Source of the DNA: Pedobacter hartonius
GTDB lineage: Bacteria; Bacteroidota; Bacteroidia; Sphingobacteriales; Sphingobacteriaceae
Direction of reading: 5' to 3'
Length of the DNA stretch: 64,000 bases
NCBI RefSeq assembly: GCF_900107535.1
Contig: NZ_FNRA01000005.1
Location: forward strand, 327,999-391,998
Every line of letters begins with the position of its first letter. The first letter of the stretch is position 1. Below are positions 47,048 through 55,465 of the stretch, piece by piece. The notes beneath the pieces were generated by a model. That model saw nothing but the letters and a program-made list of their open reading frames with translations, was not told the DNA's origin and did no database searches. The position numbers and the translations under genes were made by a program.

Positions 47048-48595
47048 ATGGAAGAAAAAAAAAGGTTTACCAGTTCTGATATAGAGATCAGGCCATTGTA
47101 CACTGAGGCTTCCGCTGTAACGGAAAAACCCGGGGAATTTCCTTTTACAAGGGGTATCCAGAAAGACATGTACCGCGGCCGTCTGTGGACCATGCGCCAG
47201 TACGCGGGTTTCAGTACAGCTGAAGAATCCAATAAACGGTACCATTACTTGCTGCAGCAGGGCACAACGGGACTCTCGGTGGCCTTCGATCTTCCAACGC
47301 AAATCGGATATGACTCTGACCATGAAATGGCTGAAGGGGAAGTGGGTAAGGTGGGTGTGGCTATTGACTCCTTAAAGGACATGGAAATACTCTTTGAAGG
47401 GATAGCGCTGGAGAAGATCACCACATCGATGACCATCAATGCCACAGCTGCTGTTTTGCTGGCGATGTATATTGCCCTTGCGAAAAAGCAGGGCGCAGAT
47501 ATCCGGCAGATATCCGGAACCATACAGAATGATATCCTGAAGGAATATGCTGCCAGGGGAACCTATATTTATCCTCCGAAGCCTTCGATGCGGATCATCA
47601 CTGATATTTTTGAATTTTGCAGCAGGGAAGTCCCTAAGTGGAACACGATCTCCATTTCTGGATACCATATCCGTGAGGCTGGTTCTACGGCGGTACAGGA
47701 ACTTGCTTTTACGCTGGCCAATGGCAAAGCCTATTTAAACGCCGCACTGGAAAAAGGACTTGATATTAATGTTTTTGCAAAGCGTCTTTCGTTCTTTTTC
47801 AATTGCCACAACAATTTCTTTGAAGAGATAGCCAAATTCCGCGCTGCCAGAAGGATGTGGGCAAAAATAACAAAAGACCTTGGAGCAACAGATGAGAAGG
47901 CACAGATGCTGCGTTTCCATACCCAAACGGGAGGCTCTACGCTAACCGCGCAGCAGCCGATGAACAATATCATCAGGGTAACCAATCAGGCCATGGCAGC
48001 CGTGCTTGGAGGTACACAATCCCTGCATACCAACGGATATGATGAGGCCCTCTCCCTGCCGACGGAGGCAGCCGCAAAAATCGCCTTGCGCACACAGCAG
48101 GTGATCGCATTTGAGAGTGGTGCAGCAGATACGCCCGATCCCCTCGCGGGGTCTTTTTTTGTGGAAACACTGACCGACGAAATTGAGCATGCAGCGCAGT
48201 TATACATTGATAAAATTGATAGCATGGGAGGTTCGGTAAATGCAATTGAAAACGGGTACATCCAAAATGAAATTGCTGCCGCTGCCTATAAATATCAGTT
48301 AGAAATTGAAGAAGCTGGCAGGATCATTGTTGGTGTGAACAGATTTGCACAGAAAGAGGAAGTAGTTACCGATACACTAGAGATTGACGAATCGATCAGG
48401 GCGATTCAGATAGAGAAAATAAGATGTTTAAAAAGCGAGAGAAACAGCCTTGAAGTGGATTCTGCGCTGTATAATTTAAAAAAAGCTGCTGAATCTGCAG
48501 ATAATCTCATGCCATTTATTTTGCACGCTGTGGAAGTTTATGCCACGCTGGGTGAAATCGCAGATGTACTGCGAAGCGTTTTCGGAGAGTATTGA
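47048..48595 (+). CDS. Methylmalonyl-CoA mutase catalytic subunit without B12 domain
   Basis: The 515-residue protein covers the substrate-binding TIM barrel of methylmalonyl-CoA mutase. It keeps catalytic positions known from the large subunit: the tyrosine in [18 protein letters not shown] and the histidine in [28 protein letters not shown] is also conserved. It ends at the linker and lacks the roughly 130-residue cobalamin-binding domain, so a separate B12-binding subunit is needed. The tyrosine argues for methylmalonyl-CoA rather than hydroxyisobutyryl-CoA. It is coupled to the membrane protein gene upstream. Confidence 0.88.
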   Translation: MEEKKRFTSSDIEIRPLYTEASAVTEKPGEFPFTRGIQKDMYRGRLWTMRQYAGFSTAEESNKRYHYLLQQGTTGLSVAFDLPTQIGYDSDHEMAEGEVGKVGVAIDSLKDMEILFEGIALEKITTSMTINATAAVLLAMYIALAKKQGADIRQISGTIQNDILKEYAARGTYIYPPKPSMRIITDIFEFCSREVPKWNTISISGYHIREAGSTAVQELAFTLANGKAYLNAALEKGLDINVFAKRLSFFFNCHNNFFEEIAKFRAARRMWAKITKDLGATDEKAQMLRFHTQTGGSTLTAQQPMNNIIRVTNQAMAAVLGGTQSLHTNGYDEALSLPTEAAAKIALRTQQVIAFESGAADTPDPLAGSFFVETLTDEIEHAAQLYIDKIDSMGGSVNAIENGYIQNEIAAAAYKYQLEIEEAGRIIVGVNRFAQKEEVVTDTLEIDESIRAIQIEKIRCLKSERNSLEVDSALYNLKKAAESADNLMPFILHAVEVYATLGEIADVLRSVFGEY

Positions 48596-48613
48596 AAAGA
48601 TGTTAATAAATAG

Positions 48614-48706
48614 TTATCCACACAAAAAATTGAGGTTAAGCAAGGTATAACTCTGCTGCCTAAGTACTTACTAAATAAATGAAATTTTAGTTTTTTTTGT
48701 TGATAA
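48614..48706. promoter_or_regulatory. DnaA boxes upstream of dnaA
   Basis: A perfect DnaA box TTATCCACA lies at 48614-48622 (plus strand). A one-mismatch box TTATCAACA lies on the minus strand at 48698-48706. Both are in the AT-rich spacer before dnaA, next to a T-rich run. They suggest DnaA autoregulation, or part of a replication origin. Two boxes are too few to call oriC. Confidence 0.55.
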
Positions 48707-48789
48707 TTTTTTGAATCTTCGATCTCCCGAAACAGTATTTTCATTAAGCTGTTTTTGCTGCCGAAAATCAACAAATATATAGGACACCT

Positions 48790-50220
48790 ATGGAAAAAAC
48801 TTGTACCGAAGTATGGAAAAACTGTCTGCAGATTATTAAGGACAATATCCCGAGCCAAAGTTTTAAAACATGGTTCGAACCGATTTCTGCCCTTAAACTG
48901 GATGGCAAAGTTTTAACGATACAGGTACCTAGTTTATTCTTCTATGAATGGCTGGAAGAACACTACGTTGGTTTGTTGCGCAAGACAGTGAAGAAACAGC
49001 TGGGAGAGGAAGGCAGGCTGGAATATAATATTGTTGTGGATAAATCTTCCAATAGCGGATCACCATATACAACCAATATGCCCTCTAATGGTAACGGGGC
49101 AGAAGCTAAAATGCAGTCTATGCCGATACCTGTTTCTATAAACAAGGATATTAAAAATCCTTTTATCATCCCTGGGCTGAAAAAGCTGAATGTAGACCCT
49201 CAGCTGAACTCAAATTATACATTCGAGAATTATATTGAGGGCGACTGTAACAGGCTGGCACGCTCGGCCGGTTATGCCGTAGCGGCAAAACCAGGTGGTA
49301 CCTCATTTAATCCGCTAATGGTTTACGGAGGTGTAGGCCTGGGGAAGACCCATCTGGCGCAGGCGATCGGCAATGAGATCAAACGAACCATGCCGGATAA
49401 GCTGGTCATCTATGTGTCCTGCGAAAAATTCTGCCAGCAATTTGTAGACTCACTGAAGAATAATACGATCAACGACTTTGTGAACTTCTACCAGGCAATG
49501 GATGTGATCATCATGGATGACGTGCATAATTTTGCAGGTAAAGAAAAAACACAGGATATCTTCTTCCATATTTTTAATCATTTACATCAGTCCGGCAAAC
49601 AGGTGATCCTTACTTCGGATAAAGCGCCTAAAGATCTGGCTGGATTGGAGGAACGCTTGCTGAGCCGTTTCAAATGGGGGCTTTCTGCTGATCTTCAGAT
49701 TCCTGACCTTGAAACCCGTATTGCCATACTGAGAAAGAAGATGTATGCCGACGGCATTGAGCTTCCGCAGGAAGTGGTAGAATATGTAGCCCATAACATT
49801 GACAACAATGTAAGGGAGCTGGAAGGGGCGATGGTGTCCTTGCTGGCGCAGTCCACACTGAATAAAAAAGATATTGACCTCTCTTTAGCCAAGCAGATGT
49901 TAAAGAACTTTATCAAGAACACGACGAAAGAGATTTCTATGGAATACATACAGAAACTGGTATGTGAGTATTTCGAAGTTCCTGTCGATATGGTGAAATC
50001 CCCGACACGTAAACGGGAGATCGTACAGGCCCGTCAGATTTCCATGTACCTTTCTAAAAGCCATACCAAGTCATCATTGAAGACCATTGGGGCTTTCTTT
50101 GGTGGCCGCGACCACTCTACCGTAATCTATGCCTGCCAGACCGTAGAAGATCTGATTGATACGGATAAAAAATTCAAAGGTTACGTACATGATATACAGA
50201 AAAAACTCAAAATGAGCTAG
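48790..50220 (+). CDS. dnaA: Chromosomal replication initiator protein DnaA
   Basis: The 476-residue protein has all four domains. The N-terminal oligomerisation domain (CLQIIKDNIPSQSFKTWFEP) is followed by a linker and an AAA+ domain with Walker A VYGGVGLGKTHLAQAIG and Walker B IIMDDVHNFAGK. The C-terminal DNA-binding domain has the signature GGRDHSTVIYACQTVEDL. Length and motifs are standard. dnaN and gyrB are not adjacent. A stem (CTCAAAATGAGC/GCTCAATTTGAG) spans the stop codon and may help end transcription. Confidence 0.98.
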   Translation: MEKTCTEVWKNCLQIIKDNIPSQSFKTWFEPISALKLDGKVLTIQVPSLFFYEWLEEHYVGLLRKTVKKQLGEEGRLEYNIVVDKSSNSGSPYTTNMPSNGNGAEAKMQSMPIPVSINKDIKNPFIIPGLKKLNVDPQLNSNYTFENYIEGDCNRLARSAGYAVAAKPGGTSFNPLMVYGGVGLGKTHLAQAIGNEIKRTMPDKLVIYVSCEKFCQQFVDSLKNNTINDFVNFYQAMDVIIMDDVHNFAGKEKTQDIFFHIFNHLHQSGKQVILTSDKAPKDLAGLEERLLSRFKWGLSADLQIPDLETRIAILRKKMYADGIELPQEVVEYVAHNIDNNVRELEGAMVSLLAQSTLNKKDIDLSLAKQMLKNFIKNTTKEISMEYIQKLVCEYFEVPVDMVKSPTRKREIVQARQISMYLSKSHTKSSLKTIGAFFGGRDHSTVIYACQTVEDLIDTDKKFKGYVHDIQKKLKMS

Positions 50221-50240
50221 GTTTTGTTGCTCAATTTGAG
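50206..50240 (+). terminator. Stem-loop spanning the dnaA stop codon
   Basis: CTCAAAATGAGC (50206-50217) pairs with GCTCAATTTGAG (50229-50240) at 11 of 12 positions, with a loop that contains the stop codon's last bases and GTTTTGTT. No T tract follows, so it may act in transcript end processing. Confidence 0.45.
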
Positions 50241-50322
50241 CTTGATATGGCGCGTTCTGCTATATCTGATTCCATATTAATAGTATAACATTGCGATGTC
50301 CTGGGGATCTTCTCCTGCTGAA

Positions 50323-50406
50323 GAATTTTTGTATGCTGTATTCCGGCTGCATTAATTCGCTTCGCGAAAGAACGACAAGGCCGGATACAGTATATCAAAA
50401 TTTTTT
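50323..50406. repeat. Hairpin element, copy B
   Basis: The core 50342-50385 matches the core of the element at 44386-44429 (opposite strand) at 38 of 44 positions. The inner hairpin is TTCGC-TTC-GCGAA here and TTTGC-TGC-GCAAA there, a compensatory change that keeps the pairing. The outer arms (ATTTTTGTATGCTGTAT left, ATACAGTATATCAAAATTT right) differ in sequence from copy A but are still mostly complementary. The element lies in the dnaA-NUDIX spacer. Confidence 0.75.
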
Positions 50407-50499
50407 AAAGATTATCTAAGGGATCATCTAAACAGGCGTATAGCAAAACCTCCGGTCATTACATCAAACTAAAGAGGGAAGCCGTGATCATAGTTCTGT

Positions 50500-51051
50500 T
50501 TATTTAACCGCTTGCAGTTTCAGCAATCCATAAAACAAGGCCGCGGCATGCAATGACTGTTCGATCTTGTTATCCAGCAACAGCTGTTTTACTTCTTCAA
50601 TCGTATATTCTTCTACATCGAGTATCTCATGTTCATCCAGATGTTGTTCCTGCGTTTTAACGCCGCCTTTCAGCAGATAGGTAAACGTCCGGTTTGTAGA
50701 CGTTGCAGGATTGGGATAAAGCGTAGCGATGAGCTCACAGCTGTCGAAGGTGTATCCCGTTTCTTCCAGAAGCTCCCTTCTCACGCCAATTTCAGGTTCT
50801 TCACCCGCTTCAATCACTCCTCCAGGAACTTCCAGGGATATGATATCAGCGGCATGACGGTATTGCCGTACCAGGATAAGTTTGTTCTCTTTTGTCAATG
50901 CTATTGCATTTGCCCAATCGGGGTATTCGAGCACGTAATAATCATCTTTAATCGTGCCGTTTTGTAATTTGCAGGTGTCTACACGTAAAGTCGCCCATCT
51001 TTCCTCCACCAGGTAACGGGAAGAAAGCTTCTGCCATTTTAAAATCTCCAT
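50500..51051 (-). CDS. NUDIX hydrolase (ADP-ribose pyrophosphatase-like)
   Basis: The 183-residue hydrolase has a complete Nudix box, GGVIEAGEEPEIGVRRELLE plus ETGY, matching Gx5Ex7REUxEExGU. The layout (LVRQYRHAADIISLEVPGG before the box) resembles NudF/ADP-ribose pyrophosphatases, which act on nucleoside diphosphate derivatives. Its ATG overlaps the TGA of the upstream gene (ATGA), so they form an operon. Confidence 0.9.
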   Translation of the reverse strand: MEILKWQKLSSRYLVEERWATLRVDTCKLQNGTIKDDYYVLEYPDWANAIALTKENKLILVRQYRHAADIISLEVPGGVIEAGEEPEIGVRRELLEETGYTFDSCELIATLYPNPATSTNRTFTYLLKGGVKTQEQHLDEHEILDVEEYTIEEVKQLLLDNKIEQSLHAAALFYGLLKLQAVK

Positions 51052-51452
51052 CAGGAATTAAGGTTTAAGTATTGTGCTATGCTCTTTTGCCGCCCCAGGT
51101 TGATCATGTTTACAACATGATGTTTAACTTCCAGGGTTTGGTAAATGAGCTGAAGTTTCTCTGCTAATAAGGTATGCTCTCTGGTTAGATTTTTATCGAA
51201 TTTCAGGTATAACAGTTGTGAAAGCATGTCCAGTTTTTCCGCAGGAAAATCTTTCTGATGGAGGAAAACTTCAAAGTCCGCAGGGCTGCAATTCAGCAGG
51301 TCCGTCAGAAGAATTCCAAATTCATGTTCAAGCATCTCCTCAATTCCACGGTCTGCCTCTTCCAGTTTGCCTTCCAGTTTGAGCCCCATCAGCTTTGCCA
51401 GTGCCTGTGCAAGCTTTTGTATTTCGGCCATTAATAGATCACGTCTGTACAT
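51051..51452 (-). CDS. Hypothetical protein coupled to the NUDIX gene
   Basis: The 133-residue, largely helical protein has no signal peptide or membrane segment. Notable segments are KLEGKLEEADRGIEEMLEHE and LLAEKLQLIYQTLEVKHHVV, which look like helical-repeat or coiled-coil material. No family was recognised. ATG 51431 would remove seven residues and is a possible alternative start. It lies 3 nt after the TPM gene and overlaps the NUDIX gene by 1 nt. Confidence 0.7.
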   Translation of the reverse strand: MYRRDLLMAEIQKLAQALAKLMGLKLEGKLEEADRGIEEMLEHEFGILLTDLLNCSPADFEVFLHQKDFPAEKLDMLSQLLYLKFDKNLTREHTLLAEKLQLIYQTLEVKHHVVNMINLGRQKSIAQYLNLNS

Positions 51453-51455
51453 ATC

Positions 51456-52244
51456 CTACCAGCTGCCGCTACTGCCTCCGCCACCAAAACTTCCACCGCC
51501 GAAGCCACCAAAGCCTCCGCCACTGCTGCTTCCGCCGCCACCGCCGCCCCAGCTTCCGCCGGAGCCTCTGCCGCCAAGCAGGTTGCCCAAAAGCATACCC
51601 GTTAAAAAGCCTGAGCCTGAACCGCGTCCGCCCAGCACCTGGCTGCCGCCATTACCGCCGCCGCCTTTTCTGATGATAATGATGATGAAGATGATGATCA
51701 GGACAATGATAAATATAGCATTGCCGGCCTTATTGTTTGATGTTTTTGCCTTCGGATTATCATTTTTGTATTCTCCTTTGGTATACTTGATAATGGCAGT
51801 TGTGCCGGCATCAAGTCCGCTGTAATAATCTCCCTCCTTAAAATAAGGTTTGATCTCATTGTCGATAATTCTTTTGGTGATAATGTCTGGCAGCGCACCT
51901 TCAAGGCCATAACCTGTTTGCATGGCAATCTTACGGTCGCCCAGTGCAACAACGATCATTACGCCATTGTTCTTTTTTTCTGCGCCTACGCCCCATGCCC
52001 TGCCGAGTCCGAGCGCATATTCATTGATGTCATACTGGCCTGCGCTTTTAATGATCGCTATGGCAATCTGCGTAGAGCTCGAATCGTCAAATGCGACCAG
52101 TTTACTTTCCAGCTGTTGTTTTTGTACTTCCGAGAGTGTACCTGTATAATCATTTACCAGCGTATTAGGTTTTGCAGGGTAATCCTGTGCGAACCCGCTG
52201 GTATGCAATAATGCAAGGAATAATGCTAAGATTAATTTCTTCAT
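51456..52244 (-). CDS. TPM-domain protein with glycine-rich tail
   Basis: The 262-residue protein has a signal peptide (LILALFLALLHTSGFAQ) and a TPM domain (YPAKPNTLVNDYTGTLSEVQ, VGAEKKNNGVMIVVALGDRK). One membrane helix (AIFIIVLIIIFIIIII) follows, then a C-terminal glycine/serine-rich tail of about 70 residues. The TPM domain faces the periplasm. Family members occur with LemA proteins, as here; their biochemical role is not settled. The tail codons give a proline-rich frame on the other strand, which is an artefact. The second TPM gene is 6 nt upstream. Confidence 0.9.
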   Translation of the reverse strand: MKKLILALFLALLHTSGFAQDYPAKPNTLVNDYTGTLSEVQKQQLESKLVAFDDSSSTQIAIAIIKSAGQYDINEYALGLGRAWGVGAEKKNNGVMIVVALGDRKIAMQTGYGLEGALPDIITKRIIDNEIKPYFKEGDYYSGLDAGTTAIIKYTKGEYKNDNPKAKTSNNKAGNAIFIIVLIIIFIIIIIRKGGGGNGGSQVLGGRGSGSGFLTGMLLGNLLGGRGSGGSWGGGGGGSSSGGGFGGFGGGSFGGGGSSGSW

Positions 52245-52250
52245 TTGTTC

Positions 52251-52694
52251 TTAGTTAAATTCCTTTTTGTCCATAAAAATAATGTCGTTCGGCAGTTCAT
52301 TGATATCTCCGTTTCTATGGGGGAAGTGAATAGCGAGTTTTTCTCCGGCCAGCCTGATGCCTGCAATGAGGCCGTTAACTATGTTATCCCCGGCAAAATG
52401 CGCTTTCATGGCCACCTGCGTAGTTTCCCAAAAATCGGGAGGTACAACGCGGTTGATCCCCCTGTCGCCGATGATCGCAAATTTGTGGTCATTATAGGCG
52501 AGATAGATCAATACGCCATTGTGCAGCGAGGTCTTGTCCATTCCCAGTTTGGTGAAATAGGCTGTTGCCCTGTCAAATGCTTCACCGTTACAATGTTTTT
52601 CTACTGCAATTCTAATTTCGCCTGAAGTCAGTTTTTCAGCATCGGCGATTGCGCTGGTGACCAGGTCTTGTTCTTGTTCAGTCAGAAATGACAT
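52251..52694 (-). CDS. TPM-domain protein, short form
   Basis: The 147-residue protein contains only a TPM domain: EQEQDLVTSAIADAEKLTSG, then LHNGVLIYLAYNDHKFAIIG and AIIGDRGINRVVPPDFW. No signal peptide or membrane helix is visible, unlike its neighbour. It lies between the LemA gene (82 nt) and the longer TPM gene (6 nt). The three genes form the LemA-TPM-TPM set often seen in Bacteroidota. Confidence 0.88.
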   Translation of the reverse strand: MSFLTEQEQDLVTSAIADAEKLTSGEIRIAVEKHCNGEAFDRATAYFTKLGMDKTSLHNGVLIYLAYNDHKFAIIGDRGINRVVPPDFWETTQVAMKAHFAGDNIVNGLIAGIRLAGEKLAIHFPHRNGDINELPNDIIFMDKKEFN

Positions 52695-52776
52695 ATGTGA
52701 TGTGTATTAAACAGATAAAGGGTAATGAGTGCATTTAACTAAAAACACCCAATACCCTTAAATGTTGTCCTGTTGA

Positions 52777-53358
52777 TTAAAATTGTACTTTGGGGGCATT
52801 TTGGGCACCTTCGTCAGCCTTAAATCCAACACGTTGTTTAAATCCGAACATGCCGGCGGTAAGGTTGTTGGGGAATGATCTCACTTTCGTGTTGTATTCC
52901 TGTACCGAATCATTAAAATCCTTACGGGCAACGGCGATTCTGTTTTCCGTTCCTTCCAGTTGTACAGAAAGGTCGCTGAATTGTTGCGTAGCTTTAAGTT
53001 CAGGATAATTTTCTGTCAGCACCATCAGGCGGCTTAAGGCCTGGCCTATCTGGCCCTGTGCGGCCTGGAATTTTTCAATTTTCTCTGGCGAAAGGTCATT
53101 GGCGTCAACCTTGATCTGACTTGCTTTAGCGCGTGCTTCGACAACAGCGGTAAGTGTACCTTCCTCAAATTTAGCTGCGCCTTTTACAGTACTTACTAAA
53201 TTAGGTATCAGATCAGAACGGCGCTGGTATTGTGTTTCCACCTGGTTCCATTTTGTTTTCACGTCTTCATCAAGCTTAACCATTGAATTATAGCCACAAC
53301 TGCTGAACAGGGTAGTGAAGAACAAGGCTCCGATAACTCCTAATATTGCTTTTTTCAT
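52777..53358 (-). CDS. LemA family lipoprotein
   Basis: The 193-residue protein starts with a lipobox signal, LGVIGALFFTTLFSSCGYNS. A helical LemA domain follows: DVKTKWNQVETQYQRRSDLI and PNLVSTVKGAAKFEEGTL, then LSRLMVLTENYPELKA. The N-terminus should be outside the cytoplasmic membrane. The ATG at 53358 gives the usual start; the frame continues eight codons further. The exact function is unknown. It is first in the operon with the two TPM genes. Confidence 0.92.
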   Translation of the reverse strand: MKKAILGVIGALFFTTLFSSCGYNSMVKLDEDVKTKWNQVETQYQRRSDLIPNLVSTVKGAAKFEEGTLTAVVEARAKASQIKVDANDLSPEKIEKFQAAQGQIGQALSRLMVLTENYPELKATQQFSDLSVQLEGTENRIAVARKDFNDSVQEYNTKVRSFPNNLTAGMFGFKQRVGFKADEGAQNAPKVQF

Positions 53359-53532
53359 TTTTATCCTATTTTGATTTAACAAGGGTTAATTTACACATTA
53401 AGATACAATTTCCATACCTATGTTACGTTTCGGGCGAAAAACCTGACAAGATGTATGGAAATAGATGTAAAACCCCGTGTTTTATTCCAGAATGTTACAA
53501 TTTTGGCAGGCCGAACCAACTATGGGTTCCCT

Positions 53533-54681
53533 TCAGTGTTTTATCCTTGAGGCCAATAGTGTAGTACCAAGACCGAGAATAGCGATCATGGCGAAAGACC
53601 AGCGAAGGTTGGTGGCCTCAGCAATAAAGCCGATCAGTGGGGGGCCGATCAGGAAACCGAGGAAGCCCACAGTTGAAACTGCTGCGATGGCCATCCCGGA
53701 CGGCATTGTTTTAGACCTGCCTGCCAGGGCCAGTGCAAGAGGTACTACTGAAGATACGCCTATGCCTACCAGCAAAAAGCCGAACGTGGCCGTATAGATG
53801 TGGGGGATGGCCACTGCGAGCAATAATCCTGAAGTGCTGATGATGCCGCTGCACTGGAGTACGCGTTTGATCCCGAACCGGGTAACCAGGTGATCGCCGG
53901 CAAAACGTCCGGCAGCCATGGTACCCATAAAAGCGATATATCCTACCGTGGTTAAAGCGGCAGGTACCTGAACGATCTTCTGGAAATAGACGCCGCTCCA
54001 GTCGAACATCGTGCCTTCAGTGATGAGGCTGGCAAATGCAATCAGGCCCAGTTTAAGGATGTTCCTGTCCGGCCTGGCAAACAGGGGCTGTGCGTCCTGA
54101 GGCTCGTCCGACGGCAGCAGGTATTTCCAGCTCAGTGTAACCAGTAACCAGCACAGCACTGCGATAACCGAGAAATGAAACCGTACGGGGCAATTCAGGG
54201 CGATTGCCAGAGTGCCCAATGCGATACCCGTAAACCCCGCAAGGCTCCATAACCCGTGAAAGGAAGCCATGATTGACCGTTTATACAGGATCTCAATGCC
54301 CACAGCCTGTGTATTCATTGCTATTTCAAATACATTATTCAGGAAGCCAAAGAGGAACAGTGCAATCACCAGTTGCCAGATCTGCGTAGTAAAACCGATG
54401 ACGCAGAGCATGAGCGGGAAGCCTAATCCTGCCAGGATCAGTACTTTTCTGCTGCCAAAGCGGGTCACCATCCAGCCCGAAACGGGAAGGCTGATCATGA
54501 GCCCTATGGGCAGTGCAAATAAGATGCTTCCCAGCTCTGCGTTATTTAAACTAAAATGGATCTTCAGTTCATGAATACGGCAGGCCCAGCTGGAATAGGT
54601 GAGGCCTGCTATAAAAAAGAAGATACTGGTTGCTATACGGAAGCCCCGTTTGTGATCTGAGTTATCCAATACTATTTGCAT
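53533..54681 (-). CDS. MFS transporter (YbjJ-like)
   Basis: The protein of about 382 residues has twelve predicted membrane helices and major facilitator motifs (GWMVTRFGSRKVLILAGLGF in the loop between helices 2 and 3). It resembles sugar/drug transporters of the YbjJ group. As last gene of the aminotransferase-dehydrogenase-phosphatase operon it could export the end product or import a substrate. The ATG at 54681 overlaps the HAD gene end by 20 nt; ATG 54711 would overlap by 50 nt and is less likely. Confidence 0.85.
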   Translation of the reverse strand: MQIVLDNSDHKRGFRIATSIFFFIAGLTYSSWACRIHELKIHFSLNNAELGSILFALPIGLMISLPVSGWMVTRFGSRKVLILAGLGFPLMLCVIGFTTQIWQLVIALFLFGFLNNVFEIAMNTQAVGIEILYKRSIMASFHGLWSLAGFTGIALGTLAIALNCPVRFHFSVIAVLCWLLVTLSWKYLLPSDEPQDAQPLFARPDRNILKLGLIAFASLITEGTMFDWSGVYFQKIVQVPAALTTVGYIAFMGTMAAGRFAGDHLVTRFGIKRVLQCSGIISTSGLLLAVAIPHIYTATFGFLLVGIGVSSVVPLALALAGRSKTMPSGMAIAAVSTVGFLGFLIGPPLIGFIAEATNLRWSFAMIAILGLGTTLLASRIKH

Positions 54682-55348
54682 ATAGACCGATGTGCTGATG
54701 GAGCTCGTCATAATCGGTGATTTTAATAATATCAGTCAGATGTTCGAGCCGTCTGTTTTCAATACCTATGAATTGAATACCCAGTTCTCTGGTGGCGAGG
54801 TAATCCCAGTTGCCGTCGCCAATGTAAACAATGTTGGATAAATCCATTTCCAGCCCGTGCTGCAAATTCATTTTCCTGATGGTATGGCCAATGATGTCCT
54901 GCCTTGCCATGGCATCCTGTGCGAAAGAAGCCGCTGTGCATCTTTCAATATTAATACCTGCGCAGCGCAGCTTGAATTGTGCTGATTCACGCCAGCCTCC
55001 TGTGGCTAAGCCTACGCTGATATCTTTTTCCCCGCATAACGCTTCCACTATCTTGCCTGCTTTATTTATTTCCATGATACAACCGGGCTGTTTTTTATAC
55101 TCCTGTTCAAGCAATTTACAAAAATGAAGAATAAAACTGTCCCGTTCTTTTTCGGAAAAGGAACGTCCAAGGCGTTCCCTGAACAGCTGGTCTATTATAC
55201 CGGAATCGGTTGTGTGCTGATAATCTCCGTATTCAGTGCTGAAATCCCTGAAGTTGAAGACCTCTTCTATGGCCTGGGTGTAACAGTGATCGTCGATCGC
55301 TGTTGTGTCGGTTAAAGTTCCGTCGATGTCGAAAATGATATATTTCAT
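54662..55348 (-). CDS. HAD family phosphatase
   Basis: The 228-residue phosphatase of the phosphoglycolate phosphatase-like class has the nucleophile Asp7 and acid Asp9 in IIFDIDGTLTDT, a motif II threonine in VGLATGGWRES, and motif IV in YIGDGNWDYLATRELG. The alpha-helical cap lies at about residues 18-90. It would remove phosphate from a sugar phosphate made by the other enzymes of the operon. In the Bacillus azasugar cluster the phosphatase is of another family, so this would be a functional substitute. Its ATG lies next to one copy of a 16-bp direct repeat. Confidence 0.88.
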   Translation of the reverse strand: MKYIIFDIDGTLTDTTAIDDHCYTQAIEEVFNFRDFSTEYGDYQHTTDSGIIDQLFRERLGRSFSEKERDSFILHFCKLLEQEYKKQPGCIMEINKAGKIVEALCGEKDISVGLATGGWRESAQFKLRCAGINIERCTAASFAQDAMARQDIIGHTIRKMNLQHGLEMDLSNIVYIGDGNWDYLATRELGIQFIGIENRRLEHLTDIIKITDYDELHQHIGLYANSIG

Positions 55349-55459
55349 CTGATTTGTTTATTGTTTTAATTGTTAGATGGAGCCTTTGATGATTAAAATA
55401 ATGATTAAGCCCAAAGAGTAATCATTATTTTAATCATGCCGGGTTCATCTGATTTGTTT
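55344..55459. mobile_element. Putative 100-bp insertion with 16-bp direct repeats and a 19-bp palindrome
   Basis: TTCATCTGATTTGTTT occurs at 55344-55359 and again at 55444-55459, exactly 100 bp apart. Between them, ATGATTAAAATAATGATTA (55389-55407) and its exact complement (55419-55437) form a 19-bp stem with an 11-nt loop. Removing one repeat and the DNA between would bring the dehydrogenase stop and the HAD start to a normal 17-nt distance. This suggests a small inserted element with a 16-bp target duplication in the middle of the operon. Confidence 0.6.
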
Positions 55460-55465
55460 TTGGGG

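Noticed and set aside
51367..51825. Proline-rich frames opposite the TPM gene
   Set aside because: They mirror the glycine-rich tail codons of the TPM protein and have no independent support.
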